Assembly: GCF_003259185.1 (NCBI RefSeq)
Contig: NZ_QGMP01000003.1
Span: forward strand, 62,001-126,000
Reading direction: 5' to 3'
Length of the DNA: 64,000 bases
Origin: Isoalcanivorax indicus
GTDB taxonomy: Bacteria; Pseudomonadota; Gammaproteobacteria; Pseudomonadales; Alcanivoracaceae
How positions within the stretch are numbered: the stretch's first letter is position 1; the number at the start of each line of letters is the position of its first letter. The notes beneath the pieces were generated by a model. The model was not told the origin of the DNA and ran no database searches. It worked only from the letters and a program-made list of their open reading frames with translations. Both the position numbers and the translations under genes were made by a program. This document shows positions 14,636-23,923 of the stretch, piece after piece.

Positions 14636-16042
14636 ATGTCTGCAAAGACTTTAAAACTGATCAAAGAGAACGACGTAAAGTGGGTCGATATGCGCTTTAC
14701 CGACAGCCGTGGTAAAGAGCAGCACGTGTCCATCCCGGCCAGCGAAATCGACGACGACTTCTTCACCGACGGCAAGATGTTCGACGGCTCCTCCATTGCC
14801 GGCTGGAAAGGCATCAATGAGTCCGACATGATCCTGCAGCCGGATGACGACACTGCGGTGATCGACCCGTTCACTGATGTGTCCACGCTGAACCTGCGTT
14901 GCAACATCGTTGAGCCCACCACCATGCAGGGCTACGAGCGCGACCCGCGTTCCATCGCCATGCGTGCTGAGGAATACCTCAAGTCCACCGGGATTGCGGA
15001 TTCCGCCCTGTTCGGGCCGGAGCCGGAATTCTTCGTGTTCGATTCCGTAAAATGGAAGTCCGACATGCAGGGCGCCATGTACGAAATCTACTCCGAAGAA
15101 GCGGCCTGGGTGTCGGCTGACGACTTCGAGCGCAACAACATCGGTCACCGTCCCGGCGTGAAGGGCGGCTACTTCCCGGTGCCGCCGGTAGACAGCCTGC
15201 ACGACCTGCGTGCGGCCATGTGTGCGGCCATGGAGCAGATGGGTCTGGTTATCGAAGTGCACCACCACGAAGTGGGCACAGCAGGCCAGTGCGAAATCGG
15301 CGTGGGTGCCAACACCCTGACCAAGAAGGCGGACGAAGTACAGATCCTGAAGTACTGCATCCACAACGTGGCCCATGCCTACGGCAAGACCGCGACCTTC
15401 ATGCCGAAGCCGCTGATCGGTGACAACGGTTCCGGTATGCACGTGCACCAGTCCCTGAGCAAGGACGGCAAGAACCTGTTTGCCGGTGACCTCTACGGTG
15501 GCCTGTCTGAAACCGCGCTGTTCTACATCGGCGGTATCATCAAGCACGCGCGTGCGCTGAACGCCCTGACCAATGCGTCCACCAACTCGTACAAGCGTCT
15601 GGTGCCGGGCTTCGAAGCACCGGTCATGCTGGCCTACTCGGCCCGTAACCGTTCGGCATCGATCCGGATTCCATGGGTCAGCAGCCCGAAAGCGCGTCGT
15701 ATCGAGACCCGCTTCCCGGACCCGTCTGCCAACCCGTACCTGTGCTTCGCCTCCCTGCTGATGGCAGGCCTGGATGGCATCAAGAACAAGATCCACCCTG
15801 GCGATGCCATGGACAAGGATCTGTACGACCTGCCGGCAGAAGAAGCGAAGGAAATCCCGACCGTGGCGCACACGCTGACCATGGCCCTGGATGCCCTCGA
15901 AGCCGATCACGACTTCCTGCTGCAGGGTGGCGTGTTCACCAAGGACGCGCTGGATGGCTACATCTCCCTGAAGCGTGCTGAAGTAGAGCGCCTGAACATG
16001 ACCCCGCATCCGGTCGAGTTCGATCTGTACTACTCGGTGTAA
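14636..16042 (+). CDS. glnA: Glutamine synthetase type I
   Basis: Catalyses ATP-dependent formation of glutamine from glutamate and ammonia, as a dodecamer in the cytoplasm. The 468-residue length is that of GSI-beta enzymes. Seen are [17 protein letters not shown] (about 42-58), the ATP-site region [10 protein letters not shown] and the Asp/Arg segment [24 protein letters not shown] contains Tyr397, the same position as the E. coli adenylylation site, so covalent control by GlnE is expected. ATG 14636 is chosen, with AGGAGG upstream, over an in-frame ATG at 14525 that lies ahead of the sigma-54 promoter. Transcription is nitrogen-controlled through the sigma-54/NtrC elements upstream. Confidence 0.98.
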   Translation: MSAKTLKLIKENDVKWVDMRFTDSRGKEQHVSIPASEIDDDFFTDGKMFDGSSIAGWKGINESDMILQPDDDTAVIDPFTDVSTLNLRCNIVEPTTMQGYERDPRSIAMRAEEYLKSTGIADSALFGPEPEFFVFDSVKWKSDMQGAMYEIYSEEAAWVSADDFERNNIGHRPGVKGGYFPVPPVDSLHDLRAAMCAAMEQMGLVIEVHHHEVGTAGQCEIGVGANTLTKKADEVQILKYCIHNVAHAYGKTATFMPKPLIGDNGSGMHVHQSLSKDGKNLFAGDLYGGLSETALFYIGGIIKHARALNALTNASTNSYKRLVPGFEAPVMLAYSARNRSASIRIPWVSSPKARRIETRFPDPSANPYLCFASLLMAGLDGIKNKIHPGDAMDKDLYDLPAEEAKEIPTVAHTLTMALDALEADHDFLLQGGVFTKDALDGYISLKRAEVERLNMTPHPVEFDLYYSV

Positions 16043-16070
16043 CCGGGTTGGTATAGCCAGCGCTACAGGA

Positions 16071-16096
16071 AAGCCCCCCTCGCGGGGGCTTTTTTG
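16071..16096 (+). terminator. Rho-independent terminator of glnA
   Basis: AAGCCCCC, a short loop, GGGGGCT and six Ts, beginning 28 bp after the glnA stop. Confidence 0.9.
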
Positions 16097-16127
16097 TGCC
16101 GTATGATGAGGGTCGGAGGTGATGCAG

Positions 16128-16742
16128 ATGAAACAGCGAGCGGGCATTTTCTGGCTGATCGGGCTGCTCGTTGGCCTGTTGGCTGGCATGCCGGTGCAGG
16201 CCGAAGAGGCATCGGACGAGGACCCTGGCGACCGGATCTATCGCTCCCGGGGCGCTGATGGCGCGCCCGTGTTCAGTGATCGCCCGCCGCAGGACGGGCG
16301 TCCGGTGGAGCAGCGTCGTACCCCGCGCGCGACCAATGTGGTGCCGGCACCGTCGTCGCCGCGCCCGCCGCCAGCGGGCGCCTCCCCGCCGTCCACTCCC
16401 CGGGCTGATGAGACGGAGCGACTGGACTACTACCAGCGCCTGGCCATCACCTCCCCCGAGCATGAGGCCACATTACGCCATCCGGTCGAGCCCGTGCCGG
16501 TGACCTACGAACTGGAGCCGGGACTCTTGCCCGGCCATCAGGTGCGCTTGCTGCGTAACGGCGAGCCAGAAGCGCAGATGGCGCTGGACTGGCCGCACCG
16601 GGGCGCGCATGAACTGGTGGTGGAGGTGCGTGACGCCGAGGGCAAGGTGTTGAAGCGCTCGGCCCCGGTCACTGTTTTCGTGCATCGCCCCAGTGCCCTG
16701 CTGCGTCCGGGCGCGTCCCGGGGTGGCAATGACACAGAGTGA
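16128..16742 (+). CDS. Exported DUF4124-domain protein
   Basis: A protein of about 204 residues with a signal peptide (MKQRAGIFWLIGLLVGLLAG, cleavage probably after MPVQA). The short DUF4124 motif follows: RIYRSRGADGAPVFSDRPPQ, a beta-hairpin motif of unknown function common in gammaproteobacterial envelope proteins. Then comes a proline-rich linker (about 66-100) and a C-terminal beta-rich region. GGAGG at 16115-16119 favours ATG 16128. A DUF4124 gene between glnA and ntrB is also seen in Pseudomonas, but no link to nitrogen control is known. Confidence 0.75.
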   Translation: MKQRAGIFWLIGLLVGLLAGMPVQAEEASDEDPGDRIYRSRGADGAPVFSDRPPQDGRPVEQRRTPRATNVVPAPSSPRPPPAGASPPSTPRADETERLDYYQRLAITSPEHEATLRHPVEPVPVTYELEPGLLPGHQVRLLRNGEPEAQMALDWPHRGAHELVVEVRDAEGKVLKRSAPVTVFVHRPSALLRPGASRGGNDTE

Positions 16743-16750
16743 GGCGCGAG

Positions 16751-16767
16751 CGCACCATAATGGTGCA
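16751..16767 (+). promoter_or_regulatory. NtrC-binding dyad in front of ntrB
   Basis: CGCACCATAATGGTGCA contains the perfect dyad GCACCATAATGGTGC. No sigma-54 promoter is visible after it and a weak -10-like TATAAT-type core (CATAAT) lies inside, so NtrC probably represses ntrBC here, as at E. coli glnL. Confidence 0.78.
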
Positions 16768-16866
16768 CAATAGGTCCAGTCCTTGCCCTTCCGATGTCCG
16801 GAAGTGGGTGAAAACCGCGTGATCACGCCCATCGTTTGATGGCCTGAAACTTGCTTTGGCCCTGTT

Positions 16867-18033
16867 ATGGCAAAAACCAGACATGCAGAGACTTCCGTGC
16901 ACAAGCGGCTGCTCGATCACCTGACCACGGCGGTCGTCATGCTGGATGAGCGGCTGATTATCCGCTACCTGAACCCGGCGGCGGAAATCCTGCTCTTTGC
17001 CAGTGCGCATCGGTCGGTGGGGCAGCCCCTGCCAGAGTGTTTTTTTGAGGACCCGGATGCCAGCGCTGCACTGCATCGGTGCATCGGGGAAGGTCATCCC
17101 TTCACGCGCCGGGAGGCGCGGATGATGATCTCGCCGGGTCAGGAGATCACCGTGGACTATTCGGTCGTTCAACTCAGTGAGCCCGGTCAGCCAGCCAGTC
17201 TGCTGCTGGAGCTGCAACCGCTGGACCGGATGCTGCGTATTGGCCGTGAAGAGGCGCTGCTGCATGCCCATCAGGCCACGCGGGCGCTGGTGCGCGGCGT
17301 CGCCCATGAGCTCAAGAATCCGCTGGGGGGCATCCGCGGAGCAGCCCAGTTGCTGGAACGGGCCCTGCCGGACCCGGAGCTGGCGGAGTACACCCGCGTG
17401 ATCATTGATGAGGCAGACCGGTTGCGGTCACTGGCGGATCGCATGCTCGGGCCGCGCCGCCTGCCGAATTTCCGCCTGCTGAATATCCATGAATGTCTGG
17501 AGCATGTGCGCCAGCTGGTGCTGGCGGAGCATCCTGAGGGGGTTCGGGTGCGCCGGGATTACGACACCAGTTTGCCGGAAATCCCGGCAGACCGGGACCA
17601 GCTGGTGCAGGTGATTCTGAATCTGGCGCGTAATGCCGTGCAGGCGTTGACCGAGTCGGGCACGCCCGGGGCGCAGGTGATTTTTCGAACGAGAGTGATC
17701 CGCCAGTACACGATTGGTGCGGTGCGGCACCGGATGGTGCTGCGTGTGGATATCGAAGACAACGGCCCGGGGATTGCCGAGGAACTGCGGGAAACCCTGT
17801 TCTACCCCATGGTCAGTGGCCGGGCCAATGGATCAGGGCTGGGGTTGTCGATTGCCCAGTCCATCATCAGCCAGCACAGCGGCCTGATTGAATGCGAGAG
17901 CACTGCAGGCAAGACAGTGTTCAGCCTGTTACTTCCCATGGAAGCACAACCGGACACACACCAGAACCTGGTGCCCGGGGCCAGGGATAGCGGCGTGCAG
18001 GGGGAACCGGTCGGGTTGGCCGGTACAACATAG
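16867..18033 (+). CDS. ntrB: Nitrogen regulation sensor histidine kinase NtrB (GlnL)
   Basis: Cytosolic kinase/phosphatase that, under control of PII proteins, sets the phosphorylation of NtrC. The 388-residue protein has an N-terminal PAS domain (about 12-115), then the phosphoacceptor helix RGVAHELKNPLGGIRGAAQL with His147, an N-box (LVQVILNLARNAVQAL) and the DNGPGI and GSGLGLSIA ATP-binding motifs. No membrane segment is present, as expected. A 13-bp gap separates it from ntrC. An NtrC dyad lies 100 bp upstream. Confidence 0.96.
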   Translation: MAKTRHAETSVHKRLLDHLTTAVVMLDERLIIRYLNPAAEILLFASAHRSVGQPLPECFFEDPDASAALHRCIGEGHPFTRREARMMISPGQEITVDYSVVQLSEPGQPASLLLELQPLDRMLRIGREEALLHAHQATRALVRGVAHELKNPLGGIRGAAQLLERALPDPELAEYTRVIIDEADRLRSLADRMLGPRRLPNFRLLNIHECLEHVRQLVLAEHPEGVRVRRDYDTSLPEIPADRDQLVQVILNLARNAVQALTESGTPGAQVIFRTRVIRQYTIGAVRHRMVLRVDIEDNGPGIAEELRETLFYPMVSGRANGSGLGLSIAQSIISQHSGLIECESTAGKTVFSLLLPMEAQPDTHQNLVPGARDSGVQGEPVGLAGTT

Positions 18034-18046
18034 AGAGTGATAGACC

Positions 18047-19468
18047 ATGACGGCAAAAGTCTGGGTCATTGATGATGACCGTTCGATCCGCTGGGTTCTC
18101 GACAAGGCGCTGGGCCAGGAGGGCTTCAGTCCGGTGTGTTACGAGGATGCCGACGAGGCGCTGAATGCGCTGGAAGCCGGCACCGATGAACCGGATGTGC
18201 TGATTTCCGATGTGCGCATGCCGGGCACAGATGGCTTGCGCATGCTGAAGGTGCTGCAACGCAAGCACCCTGATCTGCCGGTGATCATCATGACCGCGCA
18301 CTCGGATCTTGATTCTGCTGTGGCGTCGTATCAGGGGGGGGCCTTCGAATACCTGCCGAAACCCTTTGATGTGGATGAAGCGGTGGCACTGGTGAAACGT
18401 GCCGTGCGCCACCGCGCGGAGGCCAAGGGCGGGCCGGCCGAAGAGAGCAGCGAGCCGCCTGCCGAGATTATCGGCGAAGCGCCAGCCATGCAGGAGGTGT
18501 TTCGCGCCATTGGCCGGTTGTCGCATTCCAATGTCACGGTGCTGATCAATGGCCAGTCCGGGACGGGCAAGGAACTTGTCGCCCATGCCCTCCATCGCCA
18601 TTCGGTGCGTCGCGACAAGGCGTTCGTGGCGCTGAACATGGCGGCCATCCCGCGAGATCTGATCGAATCCGAACTGTTTGGCCATGAGAAAGGCGCCTTT
18701 ACCGGCGCCAACAGCCAGCGCATCGGTCGTTTCGAGCAGTCCAATGGGGGCACCCTGTTCCTGGACGAGATTGGCGACATGCCGATCGAGGCCCAGACCC
18801 GGCTGTTACGGGTGTTGCAGGAAAACGAGTTCTACCGGGTTGGCGGTACCACGCCGATCAAGGTGGACGTGCGCATCATTGCGGCCACGCACCAGAACCT
18901 GGAGCGGCTGGTCAAGGATGGTGACTTCCGTGAGGATCTGTTCCACCGTCTGAACGTGATCCGCATCCATATCCCGCGCTTGTGCGAGCGCCGCGAGGAC
19001 ATTCCGCGACTGGCGCGCTACTTCCTGCAGCGGGCCGGTCGCGAACTGGAAGTCGAAGCCAAGACCCTGCATCCGGACACCGAGCGCTATCTGGCCGCAC
19101 TGCCCTGGCCGGGCAATGTGCGTCAGTTGGAGAATACCTGCCGTTGGCTGACGGTGATGGCCTCGGGCCGTGAAGTGCTGGTGGATGACCTGCCGCCGGA
19201 GCTGAATCAGCAAGAGGCGCGTCCGGAAGTCAGCGGCAGCTGGGAAAAGGGTCTGCGCCAGTGGGCCGAGCGGGCGCTGGCGGCGGGCGAGCGTGGCATT
19301 CTCGACAGTGCCGTGCCGACCTTTGAGCGGGCCATGATCGAGGTGGCCCTGAACCACACCGGCGGGCGTCGCCGTGATGCGGCCGGTCTGCTGGGCTGGG
19401 GACGCAATACCCTGACGCGCAAGATCAAGGAACTGGGCATGGACGAACTCGCGAGCGTGGAGGACTGA
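18047..19468 (+). CDS. ntrC: Nitrogen regulation response regulator NtrC (GlnG)
   Basis: Sigma-54 enhancer-binding activator of nitrogen genes. Receiver domain at residues 1-120 with Asp55 (DVLISDVRMPG) as phosphorylation site and Thr/Lys switch residues; AAA+ domain at about 140-370 with INGQSGTGKELVA (Walker A), KGAFTGAN (sigma-54 contact loop) and LFLDEIGDMP (Walker B); C-terminal Fis-type helix-turn-helix RRDAAGLLGWGRNTLTRKIK. The 473-residue length fits. It is expected to bind the dyads at 14428, 14459 and 16751. Confidence 0.97.
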   Translation: MTAKVWVIDDDRSIRWVLDKALGQEGFSPVCYEDADEALNALEAGTDEPDVLISDVRMPGTDGLRMLKVLQRKHPDLPVIIMTAHSDLDSAVASYQGGAFEYLPKPFDVDEAVALVKRAVRHRAEAKGGPAEESSEPPAEIIGEAPAMQEVFRAIGRLSHSNVTVLINGQSGTGKELVAHALHRHSVRRDKAFVALNMAAIPRDLIESELFGHEKGAFTGANSQRIGRFEQSNGGTLFLDEIGDMPIEAQTRLLRVLQENEFYRVGGTTPIKVDVRIIAATHQNLERLVKDGDFREDLFHRLNVIRIHIPRLCERREDIPRLARYFLQRAGRELEVEAKTLHPDTERYLAALPWPGNVRQLENTCRWLTVMASGREVLVDDLPPELNQQEARPEVSGSWEKGLRQWAERALAAGERGILDSAVPTFERAMIEVALNHTGGRRRDAAGLLGWGRNTLTRKIKELGMDELASVED

Positions 19469-19480
19469 CGTCGGTCTGAC

Positions 19481-19957
19481 TCAGTCAGGGCTGCCTTCCA
19501 GCAGGCGGGCGGCACTGGCACGTATCAGCAGCCAGTCGCCGTCGATCAGTTCCCAGTCGGAAGCCACCCGGAACAGCTGTCCCCGTTCCGGCAACAGGCC
19601 GCCGGTGCCGCCCGTCACCAGCGCGTTGAAACGCGCCTCGGCGCGATCCTCGCGCATCCCGTCCGGAGTCACGGACACCTGGGTAATGATCACGCGGATA
19701 TCCGGGTAGCGCATCAGCAACCCGGCCATCATCCGGCGGGTTTCCTCGCGGTCCATTTGCGAGCGTCCCTCGTACTGGCTCAGGGAGAACGACTCTGCCA
19801 GTCGTGCGCTGACCACGGCGCCTCGGCGCTGGCTGACAGCGTCCGCCATGTCCCGGATGGCGGCCTCGATGGCCTCTTCCGGCGGTGTCTGGCTGCAACC
19901 GCCGAGCAGCAGGGTCAGGGCCAGCAAAGCGAGCAATGATGGCGTATGCTTCGTCAC
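19481..19957 (-). CDS. Lipoprotein, possibly NTF2-like
   Basis: A 158-residue protein with a lipoprotein signal (TKHTPSLLALLALTLLLGGC; lipobox LLGGC). The GTG start at 19955-19957 is preceded by AGGAGG with suitable spacing. The mature part begins EEAIEAAIRDMADAVSQRRG and continues with alternating helices and strands ending VASDWELIDGDWLLIRASAARL, which resembles NTF2/SnoaL-like folds, but I do not recognise a named family. It converges on ntrC with 12 bp between stops, and is divergent from the iminopeptidase gene. Confidence 0.72.
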   Translation of the reverse strand: MTKHTPSLLALLALTLLLGGCSQTPPEEAIEAAIRDMADAVSQRRGAVVSARLAESFSLSQYEGRSQMDREETRRMMAGLLMRYPDIRVIITQVSVTPDGMREDRAEARFNALVTGGTGGLLPERGQLFRVASDWELIDGDWLLIRASAARLLEGSPD

Positions 19958-19989
19958 TGAACAGTCCTCCTGAGACGGCAATCTGATTG

Positions 19990-20967
19990 ATGAGCGCAGA
20001 CCTGACGCCCGTATCCCGGCATGCACTGTATCCTGCCCTGGCGCCCTGGGACCAGCGCTGGCTGGATGTCGGTGACGGCCATCGGCTTTACATCGAGCAA
20101 TCGGGCAACCCGCACGGCGAGCCGGTGCTGGTGGTGCATGGCGGCCCCGGGGGCGGCTGCTCGCCACGCATGCGCCGCTACTTTGACCCGCGCCACTGGC
20201 GCATCATCCTCTTTGACCAGCGCGGTGCCGGGCAGTCGCAGCCGTCGGGCAGTCTGACCGCCAACACCACGCCGGATCTGGTGGCGGACATGGAGCGTAT
20301 CCGCGTTGCCCTGGGTGTAGAGCGCTGGCTGCTGTTTGGCGGCTCCTGGGGGGTGACGCTGGCACTGCGCTATGGTCAGTGCCATCCACAACGGGTGGCC
20401 GGCATGGTCTTGCGCGGTGTCTTTCTGTGTCGTCAGCAGGATATCGACTGGTTGTACCGCGAGGGCGGCGCCAGTCGGATATTCCCTGACGCCTGGGCTC
20501 GTTTTCGGGATGCGCTGCCTGCCGCCGCCGGGGCGGATTTGCTGACCCGCTACCATCAGCGGCTCACGGAAGAGGTGGTGGACCGGTCAGTTGCCAGTGC
20601 CTGGGCGGCCTGGGAGGCGGCCTGCGCCACCCTGCTGCCGTCGCCGGGCGTGGTGGCCTCGTTCGAGACCCGGGCATTGGCGCTGGCACGTATCGAGAGC
20701 CATTACTTCGTGGCCGGGGGCTTCATGCCGGAGGCGGGTCTCCTGTCGCACATGGCGTCGCTGGCGGGGATTCCTGCGCACATCGTCCATGGCCGCTATG
20801 ACATGGTGTGCCCGGTGGAGCAGGCGTGGACGCTGCATCAGGCCTGGCCCGGCAGCCAACTGACCGTGGTGCCGGACGCGGGCCATTCTGCGACAGAACC
20901 CGGTCTGCAGCGTGCGCTGGTGGCGGCAGTGGCCGGTTTTGCCGCAGCCGGGGAGACCCATCGATGA
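19990..20967 (+). CDS. pip: Proline iminopeptidase
   Basis: Cytosolic alpha/beta-hydrolase that removes N-terminal proline from peptides. The 325-residue protein has the oxyanion segment [12 protein letters not shown] (about 48-59), [11 protein letters not shown], the nucleophile elbow [13 protein letters not shown] with Ser in GGSWG, and the late Asp (HGRYDMVCP) and His (DAGHSATEP), giving the Ser-Asp-His triad. ATG 19990 is preferred over the TTG just before it. Its stop overlaps the dtd start (ATGA), so the two are translationally coupled, an arrangement also found in related bacteria. Confidence 0.93.
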   Translation: MSADLTPVSRHALYPALAPWDQRWLDVGDGHRLYIEQSGNPHGEPVLVVHGGPGGGCSPRMRRYFDPRHWRIILFDQRGAGQSQPSGSLTANTTPDLVADMERIRVALGVERWLLFGGSWGVTLALRYGQCHPQRVAGMVLRGVFLCRQQDIDWLYREGGASRIFPDAWARFRDALPAAAGADLLTRYHQRLTEEVVDRSVASAWAAWEAACATLLPSPGVVASFETRALALARIESHYFVAGGFMPEAGLLSHMASLAGIPAHIVHGRYDMVCPVEQAWTLHQAWPGSQLTVVPDAGHSATEPGLQRALVAAVAGFAAAGETHR

Positions 20968-21401
20968 AGGTGCTGCTGCAACGGGTCAGCGAGGCTCGCG
21001 TTACCGTGGATGGCCGGGTGACGGGCGAGATCGGGGCTGGCCTGCTGGTGTTTGTGGGGATTGCCCGGGATGATGATGAGCGCGTGGTCGAGCGTCTGGC
21101 GGAGCGCGTGCTCGGTTATCGCCTGTTTGCCGACGATCAGGGCCGTATGAATCGCAATGTGATGCAAGTGCAGGGCGGTTTGCTGGTGATCTCCCAGTTC
21201 ACGCTGACGGCTGACACGCGCCGGGGGCTGCGGCCGGGTTTCAGCGATGGCGCCGCGCCGGAACGGGCCGAGTACCTGTATGAGCATTTTCTGACCTGCC
21301 TGCGCGAGCAGGGGGGTGAGGTCGCCTGCGGTGTCTTTGCTGCGGACATGAAAGTTGCCCTGGTTAACGATGGGCCTGTGACCTTCATGCTGTCGTCTTA
21401 A
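20964..21401 (+). CDS. dtd: D-aminoacyl-tRNA deacylase
   Basis: Hydrolyses D-aminoacyl-tRNA (and glycyl-tRNA-Ala) to keep D-residues out of proteins. The 145-residue length fits. Motifs: [19 protein letters not shown] at the N-terminus, [16 protein letters not shown] (the SQFTL motif, about 77-92), and the C-terminal [10 protein letters not shown] containing the cross-subunit NxGPVT motif. Overlaps the pip stop by 4 bp. Confidence 0.96.
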   Translation: MKVLLQRVSEARVTVDGRVTGEIGAGLLVFVGIARDDDERVVERLAERVLGYRLFADDQGRMNRNVMQVQGGLLVISQFTLTADTRRGLRPGFSDGAAPERAEYLYEHFLTCLREQGGEVACGVFAADMKVALVNDGPVTFMLSS

Positions 21402-21408
21402 ACAGCTA

Positions 21409-21436
21409 TTGCGCCGCACAGTGACTGCTCTATGAT
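21409..21436 (+). promoter_or_regulatory. Candidate promoter of the DUF3015 gene
   Basis: TTGCGC (21409-21414), 16 bp, TATGAT (21431-21436), about 70 bp before the start codon. Confidence 0.5.
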
Positions 21437-21506
21437 GGAGCGAGCACGGCTGCGCTGCGCTGCGTCGCCTGCCAAGGGAAATAATGTTAATCGGAGGAGT
21501 ACCTAC

Positions 21507-21989
21507 ATGAAGAAAATCGTATTGGCTACCGCACTGCTGGGCGCATCCATGACCGCATCTGCAAACGCACCGGGCGGCCCGGGTTGCGGTTGGGGCAACA
21601 TGCTGTTTGAAGGCCAGAGCGGCCTCCCGATCCATCTTCTCGCCACACTCGTGAACGGCACCTCCGGCAATGCCACGTTCGGCATGACCAGTGGTACCAA
21701 CGGTTGTGACACCAGCGGCGCGCTGGCTTACAGCGGCAGCAGCCTGCTGGCCATGAATGGCGTTCTGGAAGAAGTGGCACATGACATTGCCATGGGTGAA
21801 GGCGAAGCGCTGACCGCCCTGTCCGTGTCCATGGGTGTTTCCGCAGAAGACCGCGGCCATTTCAACCAGACCCTGCACCAGCATTTCTCTGCCATCTTCC
21901 CGCACGAGAATGTGACCGCAGAAGATGTGCTTGCCAGCATTCAGTCCATCATGAAAGCTGACCAGCAACTGGCCAAGTACACTGCCTGA
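21507..21989 (+). CDS. Exported DUF3015 protein
   Basis: A 160-residue protein with a signal peptide (MKKIVLATALLGASMTASA). The mature part begins APGGPGCGWGNMLFEGQSGL and has VNGTSGNATFGMTSGTNGC and TSGALA, matching DUF3015, a periplasmic or outer-membrane-associated family of unknown function. Two cysteines in GCGWG and TNGC may form a disulfide. Strong ribosome binding site CGGAGGAG and own promoter and terminator suggest a well-expressed single gene. A longer frame from 21432 is rejected because it would bury the signal peptide. Confidence 0.85.
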   Translation: MKKIVLATALLGASMTASANAPGGPGCGWGNMLFEGQSGLPIHLLATLVNGTSGNATFGMTSGTNGCDTSGALAYSGSSLLAMNGVLEEVAHDIAMGEGEALTALSVSMGVSAEDRGHFNQTLHQHFSAIFPHENVTAEDVLASIQSIMKADQQLAKYTA

Positions 21990-22019
21990 TCGGTAGTCGT
22001 ATCGCACCAGTGACATCTA

Positions 22020-22044
22020 TGCCCTGCCGCGTCCGGCAGGGCAT
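22020..22044 (+). terminator. Rho-independent terminator after the DUF3015 gene
   Basis: TGCCCTGCC and GGCAGGGCA form a 9-bp stem with a 6-base loop, followed by TTTTATT. Confidence 0.85.
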
Positions 22045-22063
22045 TTTATTATCCGGATAATCC

Positions 22064-23923
22064 ATGTTCTTTCGTATTACCTTGCTGCTTTCTCTGGGGA
22101 TGGCGATGGTCGCCCCGCCCGTCTGGTCAAACCATGTCGATCAGGAGGCGTTCGCAGAGGCGCTCGCAGAGTCGCTTGCAGAGTCGCCGCGCTGGCTGGC
22201 ATTGCTGCATGTGAATCGCGGCACCACACTGCGCAGCCGGGGCCGCAGCTATGTGGCAGACCAGAATTTCTTTCTGTCGGCGGACGGTCGGCACGACCCC
22301 TATGCAGAGCTGGTCGCGACACATGAGGCGCTGAAGCCTGAGGGCAGCGAAGCCCGATGCGCCTACCCGGCGCGCTATCGCTTTCTCTCCGAAGCGCTTG
22401 GATGGCAACACGACGCGCCTTTTGAGCACTGCAGCGAATATCTGGAGTGGCGCGCGCTGATGCCGGATGAGCGTGTGGTGCTGGTCTTTCCTGCTGCGTA
22501 CCTGAACAGTCCGTCGTCCATGTTCGGGCACACGCTGTTGCGCCTGGATGGCGACGAAAGTGATGGGGTCTGGTTATCGCAGGCCATCAACTTCGGTGCA
22601 GAGGTCGATGCCAGTGACAATTCCGTTTTCTATATTTACCGCGGGCTGGCTGGCGGCTATCCCGGGTATTTTTCGATCGTGCCCTATGTCACCAAGATCC
22701 AGGATTACGCGCATCTGGAGAACCGCGACATGTGGGAGTACACGCTGGCGCTGGATGCAGAGCAGCGGCAGTGGCTGGTCGAGCATCTCTGGGAACTGCG
22801 TGATATCCGTTTCGATTACTACTTTCTCGATGAGAACTGCTCGTTCCGGCTGCTCGAGCTGATTGATGTGGCGCGGCCTGACACCGGGTTGATGGAAGGG
22901 ATGCGGCTGACGGAAGTGCCGGTCAACACGGTGCGCGCCCTGGAAGATGCCGGGTTGCTGGCGTCCCGGGTGTATCGGCCCTCCAAGGCCGTGGAGCTGG
23001 ACCGGCTGGTGGCGCAGCTTCCTGCAGACGCACGGCGCCTTGCCCGACGTCTGGCGGATTCGCCCGAACTGTCCGCATCTGATGAATTCCAGGCCTTTGC
23101 GCCGCAGACACAGCGCATCATGGCGCAGACGGCCTATGAGTACCTGCGCTTCATCCATCGCAAGCGAGAGCGCGATGCAGAGGTGGCGCGGCGCAGTCTT
23201 GCCCTGTTGCGCCTGGCCAACAGCCTGCCGGCGCCTGATCCGGTGCCCCCCATCGAGCCGGAGGCGCCAGAGCTGGGGCACGCCACCAAACTGGTGGCGG
23301 CGAGCTACGGACAGCGCGAGAACAACGAGTTCGGGGAAATCCAGTTTCGTTACACCTATCACGACTGGTTCGACAACAGCACCGGTTTCCTGCGCGGTGC
23401 GCAGATCGAGGCGCTGAACCTGCGGCTGCGCAGCACCGAATCTGGTCCGCTGAAGCTTGAGCGGCTGGATGTGGTGAACATCCGATCGCTGGCGCCGAGG
23501 TCAACCTTCGTCAAGCCGGTGTCCTGGTTCGTCAACGGCGGCATCGAGCGCGTTCAGGCAGAGGGGCGCTATGGGCTGTCGCGTTATGTGGAGGCGGGCC
23601 CGGGTCTTGCCTGGCAGGCCGGACCCGTGACGCCCTATGCCTTTCTGCTGGCGCGGGTGGAAAACAACAGTGCCTGGGACCCGCTGATCACCAGCGCGGC
23701 GGGCGCCAGTGCCGGGCTGCTCTGGCATTTTGGCCATGCCACGTTCGGTGCTGGCGGTTCGGGTTACTATCTGACCAATGATGAATACCGTCACCGCGCA
23801 CAGGCCACCTTGAATGTGCCGGTATCCCGCAACAATGCATTGCGTCTGGACCTTGAGCGTCTGGCCGTGCGGGGTGACGCTGATACGGAGTTCAGGATCT
23901 CATGGCGCTATCACTTCGACTGA
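22064..23923 (+). CDS. Exported DUF4105-domain protein
   Basis: A 619-residue protein with a signal peptide (MFFRITLLLSLGMAMVAPPVWS). The central part has the DUF4105 landmarks: FPAAYLNSPSSMFGHTLLRL (about 143-162), INFGAEVDAS, YRGLAGGYPGYFSIVPYV and IRFDYYFLDENCSFRLLELI, including a conserved Cys and His that suggest an enzyme of papain-like type. The last 220 residues are beta-rich (VAASYGQRENNEFGEIQFRY and on, ending WRYHF with a C-terminal aromatic) and may form an outer-membrane barrel. Function unknown. It overlaps the next lipoprotein gene by 22 bp. Confidence 0.83.
   Translation: MFFRITLLLSLGMAMVAPPVWSNHVDQEAFAEALAESLAESPRWLALLHVNRGTTLRSRGRSYVADQNFFLSADGRHDPYAELVATHEALKPEGSEARCAYPARYRFLSEALGWQHDAPFEHCSEYLEWRALMPDERVVLVFPAAYLNSPSSMFGHTLLRLDGDESDGVWLSQAINFGAEVDASDNSVFYIYRGLAGGYPGYFSIVPYVTKIQDYAHLENRDMWEYTLALDAEQRQWLVEHLWELRDIRFDYYFLDENCSFRLLELIDVARPDTGLMEGMRLTEVPVNTVRALEDAGLLASRVYRPSKAVELDRLVAQLPADARRLARRLADSPELSASDEFQAFAPQTQRIMAQTAYEYLRFIHRKRERDAEVARRSLALLRLANSLPAPDPVPPIEPEAPELGHATKLVAASYGQRENNEFGEIQFRYTYHDWFDNSTGFLRGAQIEALNLRLRSTESGPLKLERLDVVNIRSLAPRSTFVKPVSWFVNGGIERVQAEGRYGLSRYVEAGPGLAWQAGPVTPYAFLLARVENNSAWDPLITSAAGASAGLLWHFGHATFGAGGSGYYLTNDEYRHRAQATLNVPVSRNNALRLDLERLAVRGDADTEFRISWRYHFD

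Noticed and set aside
14651-16189. A 512-codon open frame opposite glnA
   Set aside because: Antisense shadow; would run through the glnA terminator.
19476-19488. 13-base palindrome CTGACTCAGTCAG between ntrC and the lipoprotein gene
   Set aside because: Short, overlaps a stop codon, has no T-run, and could arise by chance; not enough to call a terminator.
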